A stretch of 45,569 nt of DNA from Spirochaetaceae bacterium (GTDB lineage Bacteria > Spirochaetota > Spirochaetia > SZUA-6 > DRHE01): assembly GCA_020353535.1 (NCBI GenBank), contig CP070696.1, positions 1,615,461-1,661,029 of the forward strand, in the 5' to 3' direction. Positions 17,903 to 26,899 of this stretch are shown one piece after another. Each line of letters starts with the position of its first letter. Within the stretch, counting starts at the first letter, position 1. Both the position numbers and the translations under genes were made by a program. The notes under the pieces were generated by a model. It did no database searches, was not told where the DNA came from, and saw only the letters and a program-made list of their open reading frames with translations.

Positions 17903-18577
17903 ATGCGCGTATTAGTTGTAGAAGATGACGAGAAAATTTCTTCGTTCGTTTCCAAAGGTCTGAAGCAGGCCGGCTTCGCAGTGGATCAAGCCGGAGACGG
18001 GGAGGAGGGATTGTTCATGGCGTTGAACAATCCCTACGATGTTGCTGTGATCGATCTGATGCTTCCGGGGCGGGACGGATTGAGTCTGATCGAAGAGCTG
18101 AGGAAAAAGCGCATCTCCACGCCTGTGCTCATTCTGAGTGCCCGCAGCAGTGTCGATGACAAGGTAAAAGGACTTCAAACCGGCGGGGATGACTACCTGA
18201 GTAAGCCCTTTTCCTTTTCTGAGCTTCTCGCCCGCGTTCAAGCCCTTCTCCGCAGGTCCTCCCTGACAGTACCCGTCAACAAGCTGCGGGTGGGGGATCT
18301 TGAGATCGATCTATTGAAACGAGAAGTGCGTCGCGGGGAGGCGCTCATCGATCTGCGTCCACGGGAGTACGCTCTGCTAGAGTACCTAATCCGCAACGCA
18401 GGCACGGTTGTTTCCAAAACCATGATCCTCGAGCACGTATGGGACTACCACTTCGATCCTCAGACCAATGTGGTGGATGTGCTGATCCATCGCCTGCGCA
18501 GCAAGATCGACGAGGGGTGCCGGCAGAAGCTCATCCATACGGTACGCGGCAGCGGATATGTTATTAAAGACTCTTAA
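17903..18577 (+). CDS. OmpR/CusR-type response regulator
   Basis: This is a 224-residue two-domain regulator. The receiver has the acidic pair EDD (residues 7-9), the phosphorylated Asp51 (VIDLMLPGRDG), Thr/Ser near residue 79 and Lys101 (SKPF). The C-terminal winged helix (about 130-224) carries RPREYALLEYLIRNAG, VVDVLIHRLRSKID and the end VRGSGYVI. The pattern is closest to the heavy-metal and oxidative-stress subgroup (CusR, CopR, HprR). It overlaps the kinase gene by 20 bases, so the two are translationally coupled. A palindrome typical for this subgroup lies in front of htrA, which follows the kinase, so htrA is a likely target (inference). Confidence 0.9.
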   Translation: MRVLVVEDDEKISSFVSKGLKQAGFAVDQAGDGEEGLFMALNNPYDVAVIDLMLPGRDGLSLIEELRKKRISTPVLILSARSSVDDKVKGLQTGGDDYLSKPFSFSELLARVQALLRRSSLTVPVNKLRVGDLEIDLLKREVRRGEALIDLRPREYALLEYLIRNAGTVVSKTMILEHVWDYHFDPQTNVVDVLIHRLRSKIDEGCRQKLIHTVRGSGYVIKDS

Positions 18578-19940
18578 ACTCCGCTACGCGGTGTTATTTT
18601 CCTGCTTCCTCATCCTCAGCTCCGCGGTTCTATTTCTGATATCCTATGGCCTGCTGTATTCTTCGCTGCGCCGGGAAGAGAGGACGCAGATCCAGGCACG
18701 CCTGCTGGAGATTTGGGCTTTGTATCAGACCGGCGGTGTTCAGGCGCTGCAGCGGGAGATCATCATAGAGAAGAGCCTCGAGTACGGGCGTCCATTCCTG
18801 CTGCGTCTGGCAGATCGATGGAATCGCACCTTTTTTCTTTATATACCCGAGCAGTGGGGGGATATAGAATTCAAAGACCTCTCCTACTTTGATCCTTTCG
18901 AAGAACGGGGGATGCTACAGGTACCCATCGGAAACCGAAGGGGGGTTCTGCAGATTGCCACCGTCCGGCTTGGAGACGGAAACGTGCTCCAAATCGGTTT
19001 TCACAGCGGTGCCTGGGAGAACGTACTCGGCCAATACCGCAAGACCTTTGCTCTGGTTGCGCTGCCGCTCGTGGCCTTCGCTTTTCTGGGCGGACTGCTC
19101 TTTTCCGGGCGGGCTCTCGCTCCGCTCGGAAGGCTGGAACACTCGATTCGCACGATTCTCGACACGGGTGCGATGCATGCCCGGGTACCCACGGCCGGGC
19201 AGGGGGATGAGCTGAACCGGCTGGTGTCGCTGTACAACCAGCTGCTCGATAAAGTAGAGAGTCTCATGAAATCGATGCGGGGAGCTTTGGACAATGTGGC
19301 TCATGATCTGCGTACTCCGATGACACGGATGCGCGGCACCGCTGAGATGGCCCTTCAGGCTGCAGAAGGGATCCAAGTTCAACGGGAGGCGCTGACAGTC
19401 TGCTTGGAAGAGTCAGAGCGCATCCTGGCTATGCTCAACACGCTCATGGATATCTCCGAGGCGGAAACAGGAATCATGCGCCTGGAGCGTACGCAGAGAG
19501 ACCTGGGTGTTCTTCTTGATGACATGATTGAGCTGTACGGCTATGCCGCCTCGGAGAAAGGCATCTCCATCGTCCGGAAACAGCCCACTCCGGTAAGCGC
19601 TGTCATCGATGTGAATCGCTTCCGCCAGGTAATCGCAAATCTCCTGGACAACGCCGTCAAGTATACCGCTGGAGGAGGCACGGTGGAGGTTACGCTCACC
19701 AGCGAGGGAGATCGAGCCCTGGTACGCGTGAAAGACTCAGGGATAGGAATCTCGCTTGAGGAGCTTCCTCACATCTGGGATCGTTTATATAGGGGAGATC
19801 GCAGTCGCAGGGTGAGCGGGCTTGGGCTCGGGCTGAGCGTGGTCAAGGCTATTGTAGAGGCCCACGGTGGTACGGTTTCAGTAACGAGCACCCCTGGAAA
19901 GGGCTCGGAGTTCACTATTACGATCCCCCTATCCGCCTAG
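18558..19940 (+). CDS. CusS-type sensor histidine kinase
   Basis: This is a 460-residue membrane kinase. Membrane helices lie at about residues 10-33 and 163-184, with a periplasmic sensor of about 130 residues between them. HAMP (about 185-240) and the phospho-acceptor box follow (His249 in VAHDLRTPMTRM). The ATPase domain has the N box (IANLLDNAVKYT), G1 (VKDSGIGI) and G2 (SGLGLGLSVVKAI). The order and H box resemble CusS/HprS. The sensor has no run of His or Met that would prove metal binding, so the signal is open. The start overlaps the regulator gene. Confidence 0.9.
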   Translation: MLLKTLKLRYAVLFSCFLILSSAVLFLISYGLLYSSLRREERTQIQARLLEIWALYQTGGVQALQREIIIEKSLEYGRPFLLRLADRWNRTFFLYIPEQWGDIEFKDLSYFDPFEERGMLQVPIGNRRGVLQIATVRLGDGNVLQIGFHSGAWENVLGQYRKTFALVALPLVAFAFLGGLLFSGRALAPLGRLEHSIRTILDTGAMHARVPTAGQGDELNRLVSLYNQLLDKVESLMKSMRGALDNVAHDLRTPMTRMRGTAEMALQAAEGIQVQREALTVCLEESERILAMLNTLMDISEAETGIMRLERTQRDLGVLLDDMIELYGYAASEKGISIVRKQPTPVSAVIDVNRFRQVIANLLDNAVKYTAGGGTVEVTLTSEGDRALVRVKDSGIGISLEELPHIWDRLYRGDRSRRVSGLGLGLSVVKAIVEAHGGTVSVTSTPGKGSEFTITIPLSA

Positions 19941-20016
19941 TTCGTCAGGCATTTCTCCCCCAATTCTATTTGCACCAACTCTTTGGCTCCAGTGGATCCA
20001 GGCCCCTTTAAATTCC

Positions 20017-20030
20017 TTACAAATTTGTAA
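20017..20030. promoter_or_regulatory. CusR/HprR-type operator in front of htrA
   Basis: TTACAAATTTGTAA is a perfect 14-base palindrome, about 75 bases before the htrA start. CusR, CopR and HprR-type regulators bind palindromes of the form TnACAAAnTTGTnA. An extended -10-like TGTTAGAGT lies at about 20048-20056. The sequence is seen; the binding is inferred from the family and from the upstream CusRS-like genes. Confidence 0.6.
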
Positions 20031-20104
20031 TGTCCGGGAAAGGCATCTGTTAGAGTGCAGCGCTATTTTAAACTCAACAATACAGACCTGTAAGGAGGTA
20101 TCCT

Positions 20105-21655
20105 ATGAATGGAACAATCACAGGCAGATCAAAAAAAGTACTCTTCCCGGTCATTGTGCTCCTTTCTCTGGCTGTAGGCTTTGCCACAGCCGGTTTCTGG
20201 TTCACAATGTTGGCGGGCAGGGATCCGGGAGTCGCAGCGGCTTATCCCCAGAGCGATGTATCGTTCCAGGCGATACCCGCTGACTATAATTCCGGCCCGA
20301 TCAACAGTTCGACCAGCTTGGGTACCCTGCAGAGCCTGCAGCAGGCCTTCCGTGAGGTGGCGGCAAAGGTGCTGCCAACGGTCGTGGAAATTGACGTGGT
20401 CGACGTAGTCAAGCAGCAGGTCCCCGGTTTCACCAATCCCTTCGAGTTCTTCTTCGGCCCTCAGAGTGATAACCGTCAGGCCCCCCAGCAGCAGGAGTTC
20501 CGGCGGCAAGGACTTGGTTCCGGCGTAATCGTGCGCCATAGGGGAAACAAGGTATACGTGCTGACCAACAACCATGTGGCCGGGGAAGCTGAGGAGATCA
20601 GCGTGAAGCTGAACGACGGACGCCAGTTCACCGCCCAGCTCGTGGGCGCGGATCCCAACCGGGACCTTGCACTGGTCATGTTCGAGACTACGGAACAAGT
20701 TCCGGTGGCGCAGCTCGGTGATTCCGATGTTCTGCAGGTCGGCGACTGGGTTCTGGCGGTAGGCAGTCCGCTGGGATTCGATTCGACTGTAACGGCCGGG
20801 ATCGTCAGCGCCATCGGCAGACATACCATTCCCGGAATGGAGGTCGCCAACTTCACAGACTACATCCAGACCGATGCAGCGATCAACCAGGGCAACTCCG
20901 GTGGCGCGCTGGTGAATATCTACGGCCAGGTCGTAGGGATCAACAGCTGGATCGCTTCCCCTTCCGGGGGAAACGTCGGCCTGGGATTCGCCATCCCCAT
21001 AAACAACGCCAAGAAGGCAATAGATGATTTTATCACTAAAGGAAAGATCGAATATGGATGGCTGGGTGTCAGCATGGGCAGCGTTTCCACTGAAAGCTTG
21101 AAAGACCTCAAGCTCCAGAACTCCAGGGGAGCCTTTGTGTACGGGGTGTTCAAGGGTTCTCCAGCCGATAAGGCCGGGGTGCTGCCCGGAGACTTCATTA
21201 CAGAGGTCAATGGGGAAGCACTGAGGGATACCTCAGAGCTGCTTCTTCGCGTCGGCAATCTCGAGCCGGGTAAAAAGGCCGACCTCAGCATCATCCGTTA
21301 CGGTCAGTCCCTGCGTCTCACGGTAAAAATCGCAGCGCGGGAGTCGGAGCAGAATCTGGCTGCCCGGTCCGGCAAGCTCTGGCCGGGATTCTCGGTAGTT
21401 CCCCTGACTGAAGACATCCGGACGCAGCTGAGCTTGAATAAGAGCAGTGGCCGGCTGGTGATCGGGGCTGTTGAGCAGGGCGGTTTCGCTGACATCGCCG
21501 GACTGAAGACCGGAGATATTGTCCGCAAGGTGAACGGTCAGGAGGTGAGCACCGTCCTGGATTTCTACAAGGCGTTTAACAGCACCAAATCCAGGGAAAT
21601 CCTGTTCGCCATCAAGCGGCAGGATACCGAACTGGTCATCGGGCTTGTCCTCTGA
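20105..21655 (+). CDS. HtrA/DegP-type periplasmic serine protease (Do family)
   Basis: This 516-residue protein has an N-terminal membrane anchor or uncleaved signal (about residues 11-37). A trypsin-like domain follows with His157 (TNNHVAG), Asp187 (NRDLALV) and Ser265 (NQGNSGGAL). Two PDZ domains come after it (GAFVYGVFKGSPADKAG at about 340; VIGAVEQGGFADIAG at about 460). The role is degradation or refolding of damaged periplasmic proteins. A strong TAAGGAGG site precedes the ATG. It lies 164 bases after the kinase gene with its own palindrome-bearing promoter, which suggests an envelope-stress circuit like CpxRA-DegP, but with a CusRS-type regulator. A terminator follows. Confidence 0.93.
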   Translation: MNGTITGRSKKVLFPVIVLLSLAVGFATAGFWFTMLAGRDPGVAAAYPQSDVSFQAIPADYNSGPINSSTSLGTLQSLQQAFREVAAKVLPTVVEIDVVDVVKQQVPGFTNPFEFFFGPQSDNRQAPQQQEFRRQGLGSGVIVRHRGNKVYVLTNNHVAGEAEEISVKLNDGRQFTAQLVGADPNRDLALVMFETTEQVPVAQLGDSDVLQVGDWVLAVGSPLGFDSTVTAGIVSAIGRHTIPGMEVANFTDYIQTDAAINQGNSGGALVNIYGQVVGINSWIASPSGGNVGLGFAIPINNAKKAIDDFITKGKIEYGWLGVSMGSVSTESLKDLKLQNSRGAFVYGVFKGSPADKAGVLPGDFITEVNGEALRDTSELLLRVGNLEPGKKADLSIIRYGQSLRLTVKIAARESEQNLAARSGKLWPGFSVVPLTEDIRTQLSLNKSSGRLVIGAVEQGGFADIAGLKTGDIVRKVNGQEVSTVLDFYKAFNSTKSREILFAIKRQDTELVIGLVL

Positions 21656-21679
21656 GTGGGTTTCGAACGTAGTTTTTGT

Positions 21680-21717
21680 AGAAGCGCCTTTTCCCTGCAA
21701 AAGGCGCTTCTTTTTTT
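21680..21717 (+). terminator. Rho-independent terminator after htrA
   Basis: AGAAGCGCCTTTT (21680-21692) and AAAAGGCGCTTCT (21699-21711) form a perfect 13-base stem with a 6-base loop, followed by a run of T. Confidence 0.9.
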
Positions 21718-21772
21718 AATTGACAGTTTGGGATGATCAAAGGAAAATTAAAATGACTTGAGGAGAAAAGCG

Positions 21773-22456
21773 ATGTATGGTCTTTTATTTCAATACTGGT
21801 GGATTTTGCTCCCGGCTATACTGTTGGGAACCATCGCTCAACTATCGGTCCGGGGAACCTATCAGAAATACAGACAGGTGAAGACCCGAGACCGTATTAC
21901 AGGCGCGGAGGTGGCTCGCCGCATTCTCGATGAGTACGACCTCCAAGATGTTCCAATCGAGACGGTGAGGGGAGAGCTCACCGACCACTACGACCCCCGT
22001 AGCAAGATCCTAAGACTGTCTCAAGGGGTATACCAGGGCGACAACATCGCTGCACTGGGAATTGCAGCCCATGAAACCGGGCACGCCATTCAGCACGCCC
22101 GTTCCTACTTCCCCCTGGCGATGCGCGGCGCGATTTATCCGGTAGCCTCCTTTGGCTCGAAACTGGGGCCGGTTATCGTACTTGGGGGTCTGCTGTTCGG
22201 TTTCAGTGAACTGTTGATTTCTATCGGCATCGTGATGTTTGCCATCGCCGTTGTTTTTTCGATCATCACCCTGCCTGTCGAGCTCAATGCTTCCACCAAC
22301 GCAATCAGTGTATTGAGACGAGGAGGTTTTCTCAGTGAATCGGAATTGAGCGGTGCTCGCAGCGTATTGAACGCGGCCGCCCTCACCTATGTGGCCGCCG
22401 CCCTGGCATCGGTTCTCACGCTGGTGCGGCTGTTGCTGTTGAGTCGTCGCCGCTAG
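21773..22456 (+). CDS. YugP-type membrane zinc metallopeptidase
   Basis: This 227-residue membrane protein has the zinc-peptidase motif in AAHETGHAIQHA (HExxH at about residues 101-105). It belongs to the Zn-dependent neutral protease 2 family (B. subtilis YugP type). An N-terminal helix (about 8-28), two helices at about 130-175 and a C-terminal helix (about 200-222) surround it. The VRGELTDHYDPRSKILRLS segment is a family hallmark. Substrates in the family are unknown. I chose ATG 21773 (GAGGAG seven bases before) over a TTG at 21758. Confidence 0.88.
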   Translation: MYGLLFQYWWILLPAILLGTIAQLSVRGTYQKYRQVKTRDRITGAEVARRILDEYDLQDVPIETVRGELTDHYDPRSKILRLSQGVYQGDNIAALGIAAHETGHAIQHARSYFPLAMRGAIYPVASFGSKLGPVIVLGGLLFGFSELLISIGIVMFAIAVVFSIITLPVELNASTNAISVLRRGGFLSESELSGARSVLNAAALTYVAAALASVLTLVRLLLLSRRR

Positions 22457-22593
22457 GGCGTGCAACAATAGCGAGCGCTTTGCCCGGTTCAGGAGTCGCT
22501 GGAGTATCCCGTGCAGATGCATGTTCATCAGGAAAGCTCGAACGATGTGGCCGGGAGCATCCTGCCTCTACGATCCTGCGTGCGCAGATCCTA

Positions 22594-23763
22594 TCAGCTC
22601 TCCCTGTCGATCAAGCTCGCCTTGGTGAGCTTGACTCCCTTCATCTTTTGGCGAAGGTGGGTCACAGTCTCCTCCACCTTGCGCCGCTTGTCGAGGTCCT
22701 CGGCGAACAGTTCACCTTGAATCGCCTGTCCCGGGGCAACCACGTTCGCCGTGCCCACGCCGATCAGGCGCACCGGGGTGGAGCCGTTCCAGCGCTGGGC
22801 GAGAAGTTCCTGGGCCAGCTGATAAATCTCGTCGGAGGAGGTGATCCAGTGCTTCACCGTCTTCTGGGCTGTGGTGGTAACAAAATCGAAGAAACGCAGC
22901 TTGAGAACTACTGTGTTGGTCCTCAGGTTGTCGATCAACAAGCGATGCATCACCTGTTCCGACAGTTCCAGAATGTTTCGTTTCAGCGTATCCGCGTTCT
23001 TGATGTCCTTCTCGAAGGTCATTTCACTGCTGACCGAATGGCTCTTCGGACTGGCGGCGAAGATCCCCGGATCCTCTCCGCGGCAAGCCCTGTAGAGGTA
23101 ACGGCCGCTCGCATCCCCCATCATGGAACAGAGAATATCGAGAGGAAAGCTTCGCAAGCTCTCGACCGAGCTGATGTTCAGCTCCGAGAGGCGTTCCCGG
23201 GTCTTCTCCCCCACGCCCCACAGCTTGCCGAGGGTTAGTCCATCGAGAAAGGAAATCTCCTGACCCGCCTGTACAAAATGCAGTCCGTCCGGTTTGGAGT
23301 ACTCGGAGGCCAACTTGGCCAGGTAACGGTTGGCTGCGATGCCGATGGAGAGGGTCAAACCGGTTGCTGTCTGCACCCGTTCCTTGACCCGCTTGCCGGC
23401 TTGAAGCGGTGGGCCGTACAGACGTTCTGTGCCGGACATATCCATAAAAGCTTCGTCGATGGAGATCTGCTGGAACTCCGGAGTAAAGGATTCCAGGGTC
23501 CTCATCACTGTTTGCGACACTTGCACGTAGCGCTTCATCCGAACCGGTAGGAATACGCCCTTCGCACAGCGACGCAGCGCCTGGGAGATAGGCATGGCCG
23601 AACGCACGCCGAAGCGTCGAGCCTCGTAGGAACAGGAGGAGACCACACCGCGATGTCCCGGCAATGCACCGACGATCACAGCTTTTCCCTGCAATTCCGG
23701 ATTATCGATCTGCTCCACCGAGGCGTAGAAAGCGTCCAGGTCGACGTGAAAAATGACACCCAT
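22594..23763 (-). CDS. dinB: DNA polymerase IV (Y-family translesion polymerase)
   Basis: This 389-residue Y-family polymerase shows HVDLDAFYASVEQ (first metal-binding Asp), the YEARRFGVRSAMP substrate-binding segment, SIDEAFMDMSGTE (catalytic Asp-Glu) and IAANRYLAKLASEYSKPDG. Helix-hairpin-helix residues follow (GKLWGVGEKTRERL). Near the C-terminus QGELF looks like a beta-clamp binding motif. It makes error-prone synthesis across lesions. The ATG at 23763 is preferred over a TTG at 23790, which would overlap the upstream gene. With ATG 23763 it starts 10 bases after the M28-like gene ends, so the two may be cotranscribed. Confidence 0.94.
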   Translation of the reverse strand: MGVIFHVDLDAFYASVEQIDNPELQGKAVIVGALPGHRGVVSSCSYEARRFGVRSAMPISQALRRCAKGVFLPVRMKRYVQVSQTVMRTLESFTPEFQQISIDEAFMDMSGTERLYGPPLQAGKRVKERVQTATGLTLSIGIAANRYLAKLASEYSKPDGLHFVQAGQEISFLDGLTLGKLWGVGEKTRERLSELNISSVESLRSFPLDILCSMMGDASGRYLYRACRGEDPGIFAASPKSHSVSSEMTFEKDIKNADTLKRNILELSEQVMHRLLIDNLRTNTVVLKLRFFDFVTTTAQKTVKHWITSSDEIYQLAQELLAQRWNGSTPVRLIGVGTANVVAPGQAIQGELFAEDLDKRRKVEETVTHLRQKMKGVKLTKASLIDRES

Positions 23764-23773
23764 CGCGCTCGAC

Positions 23774-25984
23774 TCAGGTTTTGAGCTCAAGGTTCTTACG
23801 GAATCTCAAGCGGTTGTCGAAGGCAGCATATTGTCCGCTTAGCGCATATCCTTCGGGGGGGTGCAGGTATTCCAGGGTAATCCCTACCGTAAAGGTTCTG
23901 TTTCGGGGAACCGTCAGCTGCACGTTCAGCGGGAGGGGAGGGTTTACTCCTATGAGAACCGTGTATTCTTTGCCGCCCGGAGTTCGGGTGTACGGGAAGT
24001 TGGCATCGAAGAGCACAAACTCCTCCTCCGAAAATATGCTCAGGCGCACCTGATAGGGTTGCGACCAGGGATCCAGCCGCAGGGCAACGTTCTTACGGTC
24101 AAGAAATCCAACGCTGCTGACCTCGGATTCCAGGTACGTGACCCCGTTTTGCAGTGGTAGACGATAGAGGCGGGAGCGGGTGTTAATGGAAATCGTATTG
24201 CTTCCATCCAACACACGTATGTTATTCAGCGGCGCCGGGCTGGCAAGCTCCAGGTATTGCTCGTCCTGGACTTCATCGATCACATAGGTAGCATAAATCG
24301 GTTGAGGTCGCCCCGCTCCATAGGGCTGATAGACAAAAAATGTGGTCAGAAGAGCGATCAAAATGGCGGTGAACAGCCCTGCGGTAAGCCTCGAGCGCGT
24401 GCGGTCAGTGATGATGCGAGCCGAGTGAAAGATGAATCGCAGGCGGATGAACATAAGGATAAAGGGAATCAAGATGACGGTGAGCAGGAGATTCCCCCCG
24501 ACTTTGGAGAGCAACAAAACCCGGCAGAACTCCAGACTGGGTAGGGTGAAAAGTTCGACGACGGACTTCACGATCCAGTAGGGAGAGGCCAGAAACAGGA
24601 GGATCTTGAGCGGACGGTAGGGAGTGGTGGTAAACAGCAGGGCAAAGGTGAAGGCCCAGAGGAAGTAGTAGGTGAAGGAGATATTGATGACCGCCAGCAC
24701 GATTATGTCCAGAAGCAGAAACAGCAGCGCCGCAGCGGAATAGAAACTGCCCCGGCGCGGGATGGGAAAGCGTTTCACCAGATTCAAGAGCACGAAAAGA
24801 ATGGCCAGCGGCACGGCCAGCTTGAACAGTAAAAACAGCAGCGGAAGCTGCTCCCAGAGACGGGTCATGTTTCTGATTCGAAGAATGCCCTCGATAAGCC
24901 AGGTGGAAAGAAACAGCAGCACGAAGATGAAGAGGAAGAACAGAGGCAGCGTCCCTATGTTGTGAGCCAGGATCCGCAGATATTTTTGCAGTCTTCGGGT
25001 GAAAACCAGACCGTAGATCAGGATTCCGGCCAGGACGATCAACAGAATGACCAGATACGCCTTCTCCGAGATGCTGAAGTAGAAACCCCTGGCCTGGAAA
25101 AACAGGTAGTGACGGTCCCAGGTCTCAGGAATGCCCCTGCTAAAGGCTTTCAAGAACTCCGTGGCGAACAGATTGAACGAAAAAATCCAGTTCTCCTGTT
25201 CCAGTGGATCAAGGCTGGCGTACTCCCCCTCGAAACTGAGGGCGGGGTAATCCGCCTGGAGAAAGGGTTCTATGATCGTTTGTTCCGAGGTCAGACCTAT
25301 TCGAAATATCTGATTCTCATTACCCCGGATAAGGAAGAAAAGATCGGTTTTTTCCAACGCCCGGGTACTGCGATCGAGTAGCCAGTAGGGGGCTTCGATT
25401 CCCTGTGCCCCGCCCCGGAGGTGCACTCGCGAAGGAATGTCTCTGAGATTCAGGTATAGACACATCGTTCGATAGTCCGGAAAAAAGTCTCTCAGGAACA
25501 GACGGCTGCCCATTGGATACTCCGCCGCCTGTCCGTATTCGGCGCCGAGAAACAGGATCTTCACGGTTATCGGCGGGGTCTTGCGACTGATATGCTCTGC
25601 CAGACCCAGGGCCAAGGCTACATTGATCGAGCCGTCGAGCTGAGCGGAAGCTTCTGGGGGATGATTGATGGGCACGGCCAGGATCAGGGTATCCTCCAGC
25701 TCTCCGCGGATATCGGCAACCAGGCAGGAGGAGAAGGAGTGGTTCTTGTCGGACTCGCTAAAATCCAGCTGGGAGTAGGGAATCCTCAAGAGATCGAGCC
25801 GCTGTTCGATGTACTCCAGCAGCTGTTTTTCCCGGGCCGATCCCTCGGGACGCGGATACATAGACTTAATGAGGCGGTAGTCATCCAGCACAATCCGGCT
25901 GTCCGGCGGCAGAGCGGATTGGCTTGACAGGCCTATAGAACCTGTGAGAAACAGCACGTAGACGACGGTACGGATTCGCGACAT
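23774..25984 (-). CDS. M28-like membrane protein with probably inactive peptidase domain
   Basis: This protein is 736 residues from the preferred ATG 25984. It has a signal peptide (TVVYVLFLTGSIGLSS), a periplasmic M28 aminopeptidase-like domain (about residues 20-300), about nine membrane helices (about 310-560) and a C-terminal beta-rich domain of about 170 residues. The M28 pattern can be followed: VPINHPPEASAQLDGSINV stands where relatives have HxD and DDASG, and FLGAEYGQAAEYPMGS where they have GEExGLxGS. The HxD Asp reads Pro and the catalytic first Glu of EE reads Ala, so peptidase activity is unlikely. A later ATG was chosen over 26020 because the signal peptide follows it directly. 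Confidence 0.75.
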   Translation of the reverse strand: MSRIRTVVYVLFLTGSIGLSSQSALPPDSRIVLDDYRLIKSMYPRPEGSAREKQLLEYIEQRLDLLRIPYSQLDFSESDKNHSFSSCLVADIRGELEDTLILAVPINHPPEASAQLDGSINVALALGLAEHISRKTPPITVKILFLGAEYGQAAEYPMGSRLFLRDFFPDYRTMCLYLNLRDIPSRVHLRGGAQGIEAPYWLLDRSTRALEKTDLFFLIRGNENQIFRIGLTSEQTIIEPFLQADYPALSFEGEYASLDPLEQENWIFSFNLFATEFLKAFSRGIPETWDRHYLFFQARGFYFSISEKAYLVILLIVLAGILIYGLVFTRRLQKYLRILAHNIGTLPLFFLFIFVLLFLSTWLIEGILRIRNMTRLWEQLPLLFLLFKLAVPLAILFVLLNLVKRFPIPRRGSFYSAAALLFLLLDIIVLAVINISFTYYFLWAFTFALLFTTTPYRPLKILLFLASPYWIVKSVVELFTLPSLEFCRVLLLSKVGGNLLLTVILIPFILMFIRLRFIFHSARIITDRTRSRLTAGLFTAILIALLTTFFVYQPYGAGRPQPIYATYVIDEVQDEQYLELASPAPLNNIRVLDGSNTISINTRSRLYRLPLQNGVTYLESEVSSVGFLDRKNVALRLDPWSQPYQVRLSIFSEEEFVLFDANFPYTRTPGGKEYTVLIGVNPPLPLNVQLTVPRNRTFTVGITLEYLHPPEGYALSGQYAAFDNRLRFRKNLELKT

Positions 25985-26060
25985 GAATTGAAATCTAGCA
26001 TATCCGGGTGAAAAAAGCATTGCAATATGAATATCGATCTTTTATCATGATGTAGGTATC

Positions 26061-26570
26061 ATGGCACTACTGGCAGAGATCCTAAACCGCAGAAGCATCA
26101 AAGAGTTCAAATCCAAACCGATCGAAAAAGACAAGCTCGAGAGAGTCCTGGAGGCAGGCCGCCTGGCTCCATCGGCAAAGAACCGTCAGGAGTGGCGATT
26201 TGTGGTTCTTCAGAAAGAGCAGCTGAGGCAGAAAGTACAGGAAGCGGCTTTCGGTGATGAAAAGGTTGGGCAGGCACCGGCGATTATTGCCCTGTGCACG
26301 ACAAATATCGAGTATATCATGCCGAATGGACAGCTGTCCTATCCCATCGACCTGGCCTTTGCAGCCGCCTTCATGGTGCTCCAGGCCGTGGCGGAAGGGC
26401 TGGGAACCTGTGTTCTCAGTACCTACGATGAGCAGATGGTTCGCGATCTGATCACCGTACCCTATTCCATGCGGGTGGTGCTTCTCATCTTACTCGGGTA
26501 TCCGGAAGAGATCCCGGAACCGGCTCCGCGAAAAACGCTCAGACGAATCGCGGCTTTCGATCACTGGTAA
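26061..26570 (+). CDS. Nitroreductase family FMN oxidoreductase
   Basis: This is a 169-residue nitroreductase. The FMN-phosphate binding start RRSIKEFKSKPI, the APSAKNRQEWRFVV loop, the AFAAAFMVLQAVAEGLGTC helix and the LLGYPEEIPEPAPRK end are all typical. It is short compared with NfsB-like enzymes, as is common for the small SagB/NADH-oxidase-like branch. It uses NAD(P)H to reduce quinones, nitro compounds or unknown substrates. It is convergent with the PilZ gene (8 bases between the stops). Confidence 0.9.
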   Translation: MALLAEILNRRSIKEFKSKPIEKDKLERVLEAGRLAPSAKNRQEWRFVVLQKEQLRQKVQEAAFGDEKVGQAPAIIALCTTNIEYIMPNGQLSYPIDLAFAAAFMVLQAVAEGLGTCVLSTYDEQMVRDLITVPYSMRVVLLILLGYPEEIPEPAPRKTLRRIAAFDHW

Positions 26571-26578
26571 GCGATGCT

Positions 26579-26899
26579 CTACGCGTAGTACTCAAACAGT
26601 CGTTCCAGCCTCTGTCCGTCTTTCACTGAAGCGATGAGTCCTCCGGCAATATAGTACACAGGATCGTTCCGGGTCCACATAATCCGCACGGTCATGGAGA
26701 ATCGAGGGATTTCCATTTCTTCGGCGGGAAGCACCTCTATGGTGATAAGATCGCCGTCGTTAAGCCGCGGGTTTCCGACGAAGGCAAGCTGACATCCCTC
26801 TTTGCTTAAGTCCCGTAGATATCCCAAGACGCCACTGCCTTCAAGGATAACCTTGGCATAGGTTTTATTTCTCGGACTCTTGCGGTTCTCAGGTCCCAT
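26579..26899 (-). CDS. PilZ-domain c-di-GMP receptor protein
   Basis: This is a 106-residue single PilZ domain. Both ligand motifs are present: RKSPR (RxxxR, about residues 6-10) and DLSKEG (DxSxxG, about 39-44), so c-di-GMP binding is likely. The start at ATG 26899 overlaps the end of the upstream ATPase gene by 11 bases, which implies translational coupling. Together they suggest a two-gene signalling unit joining a GHKL-type ATPase to c-di-GMP. Confidence 0.82.
   Translation of the reverse strand: MGPENRKSPRNKTYAKVILEGSGVLGYLRDLSKEGCQLAFVGNPRLNDGDLITIEVLPAEEMEIPRFSMTVRIMWTRNDPVYYIAGGLIASVKDGQRLERLFEYYA

Noticed and set aside
22480..23238. Plus-strand frame opposite dinB
   Set aside because: It is antisense to the conserved polymerase and has no motifs.
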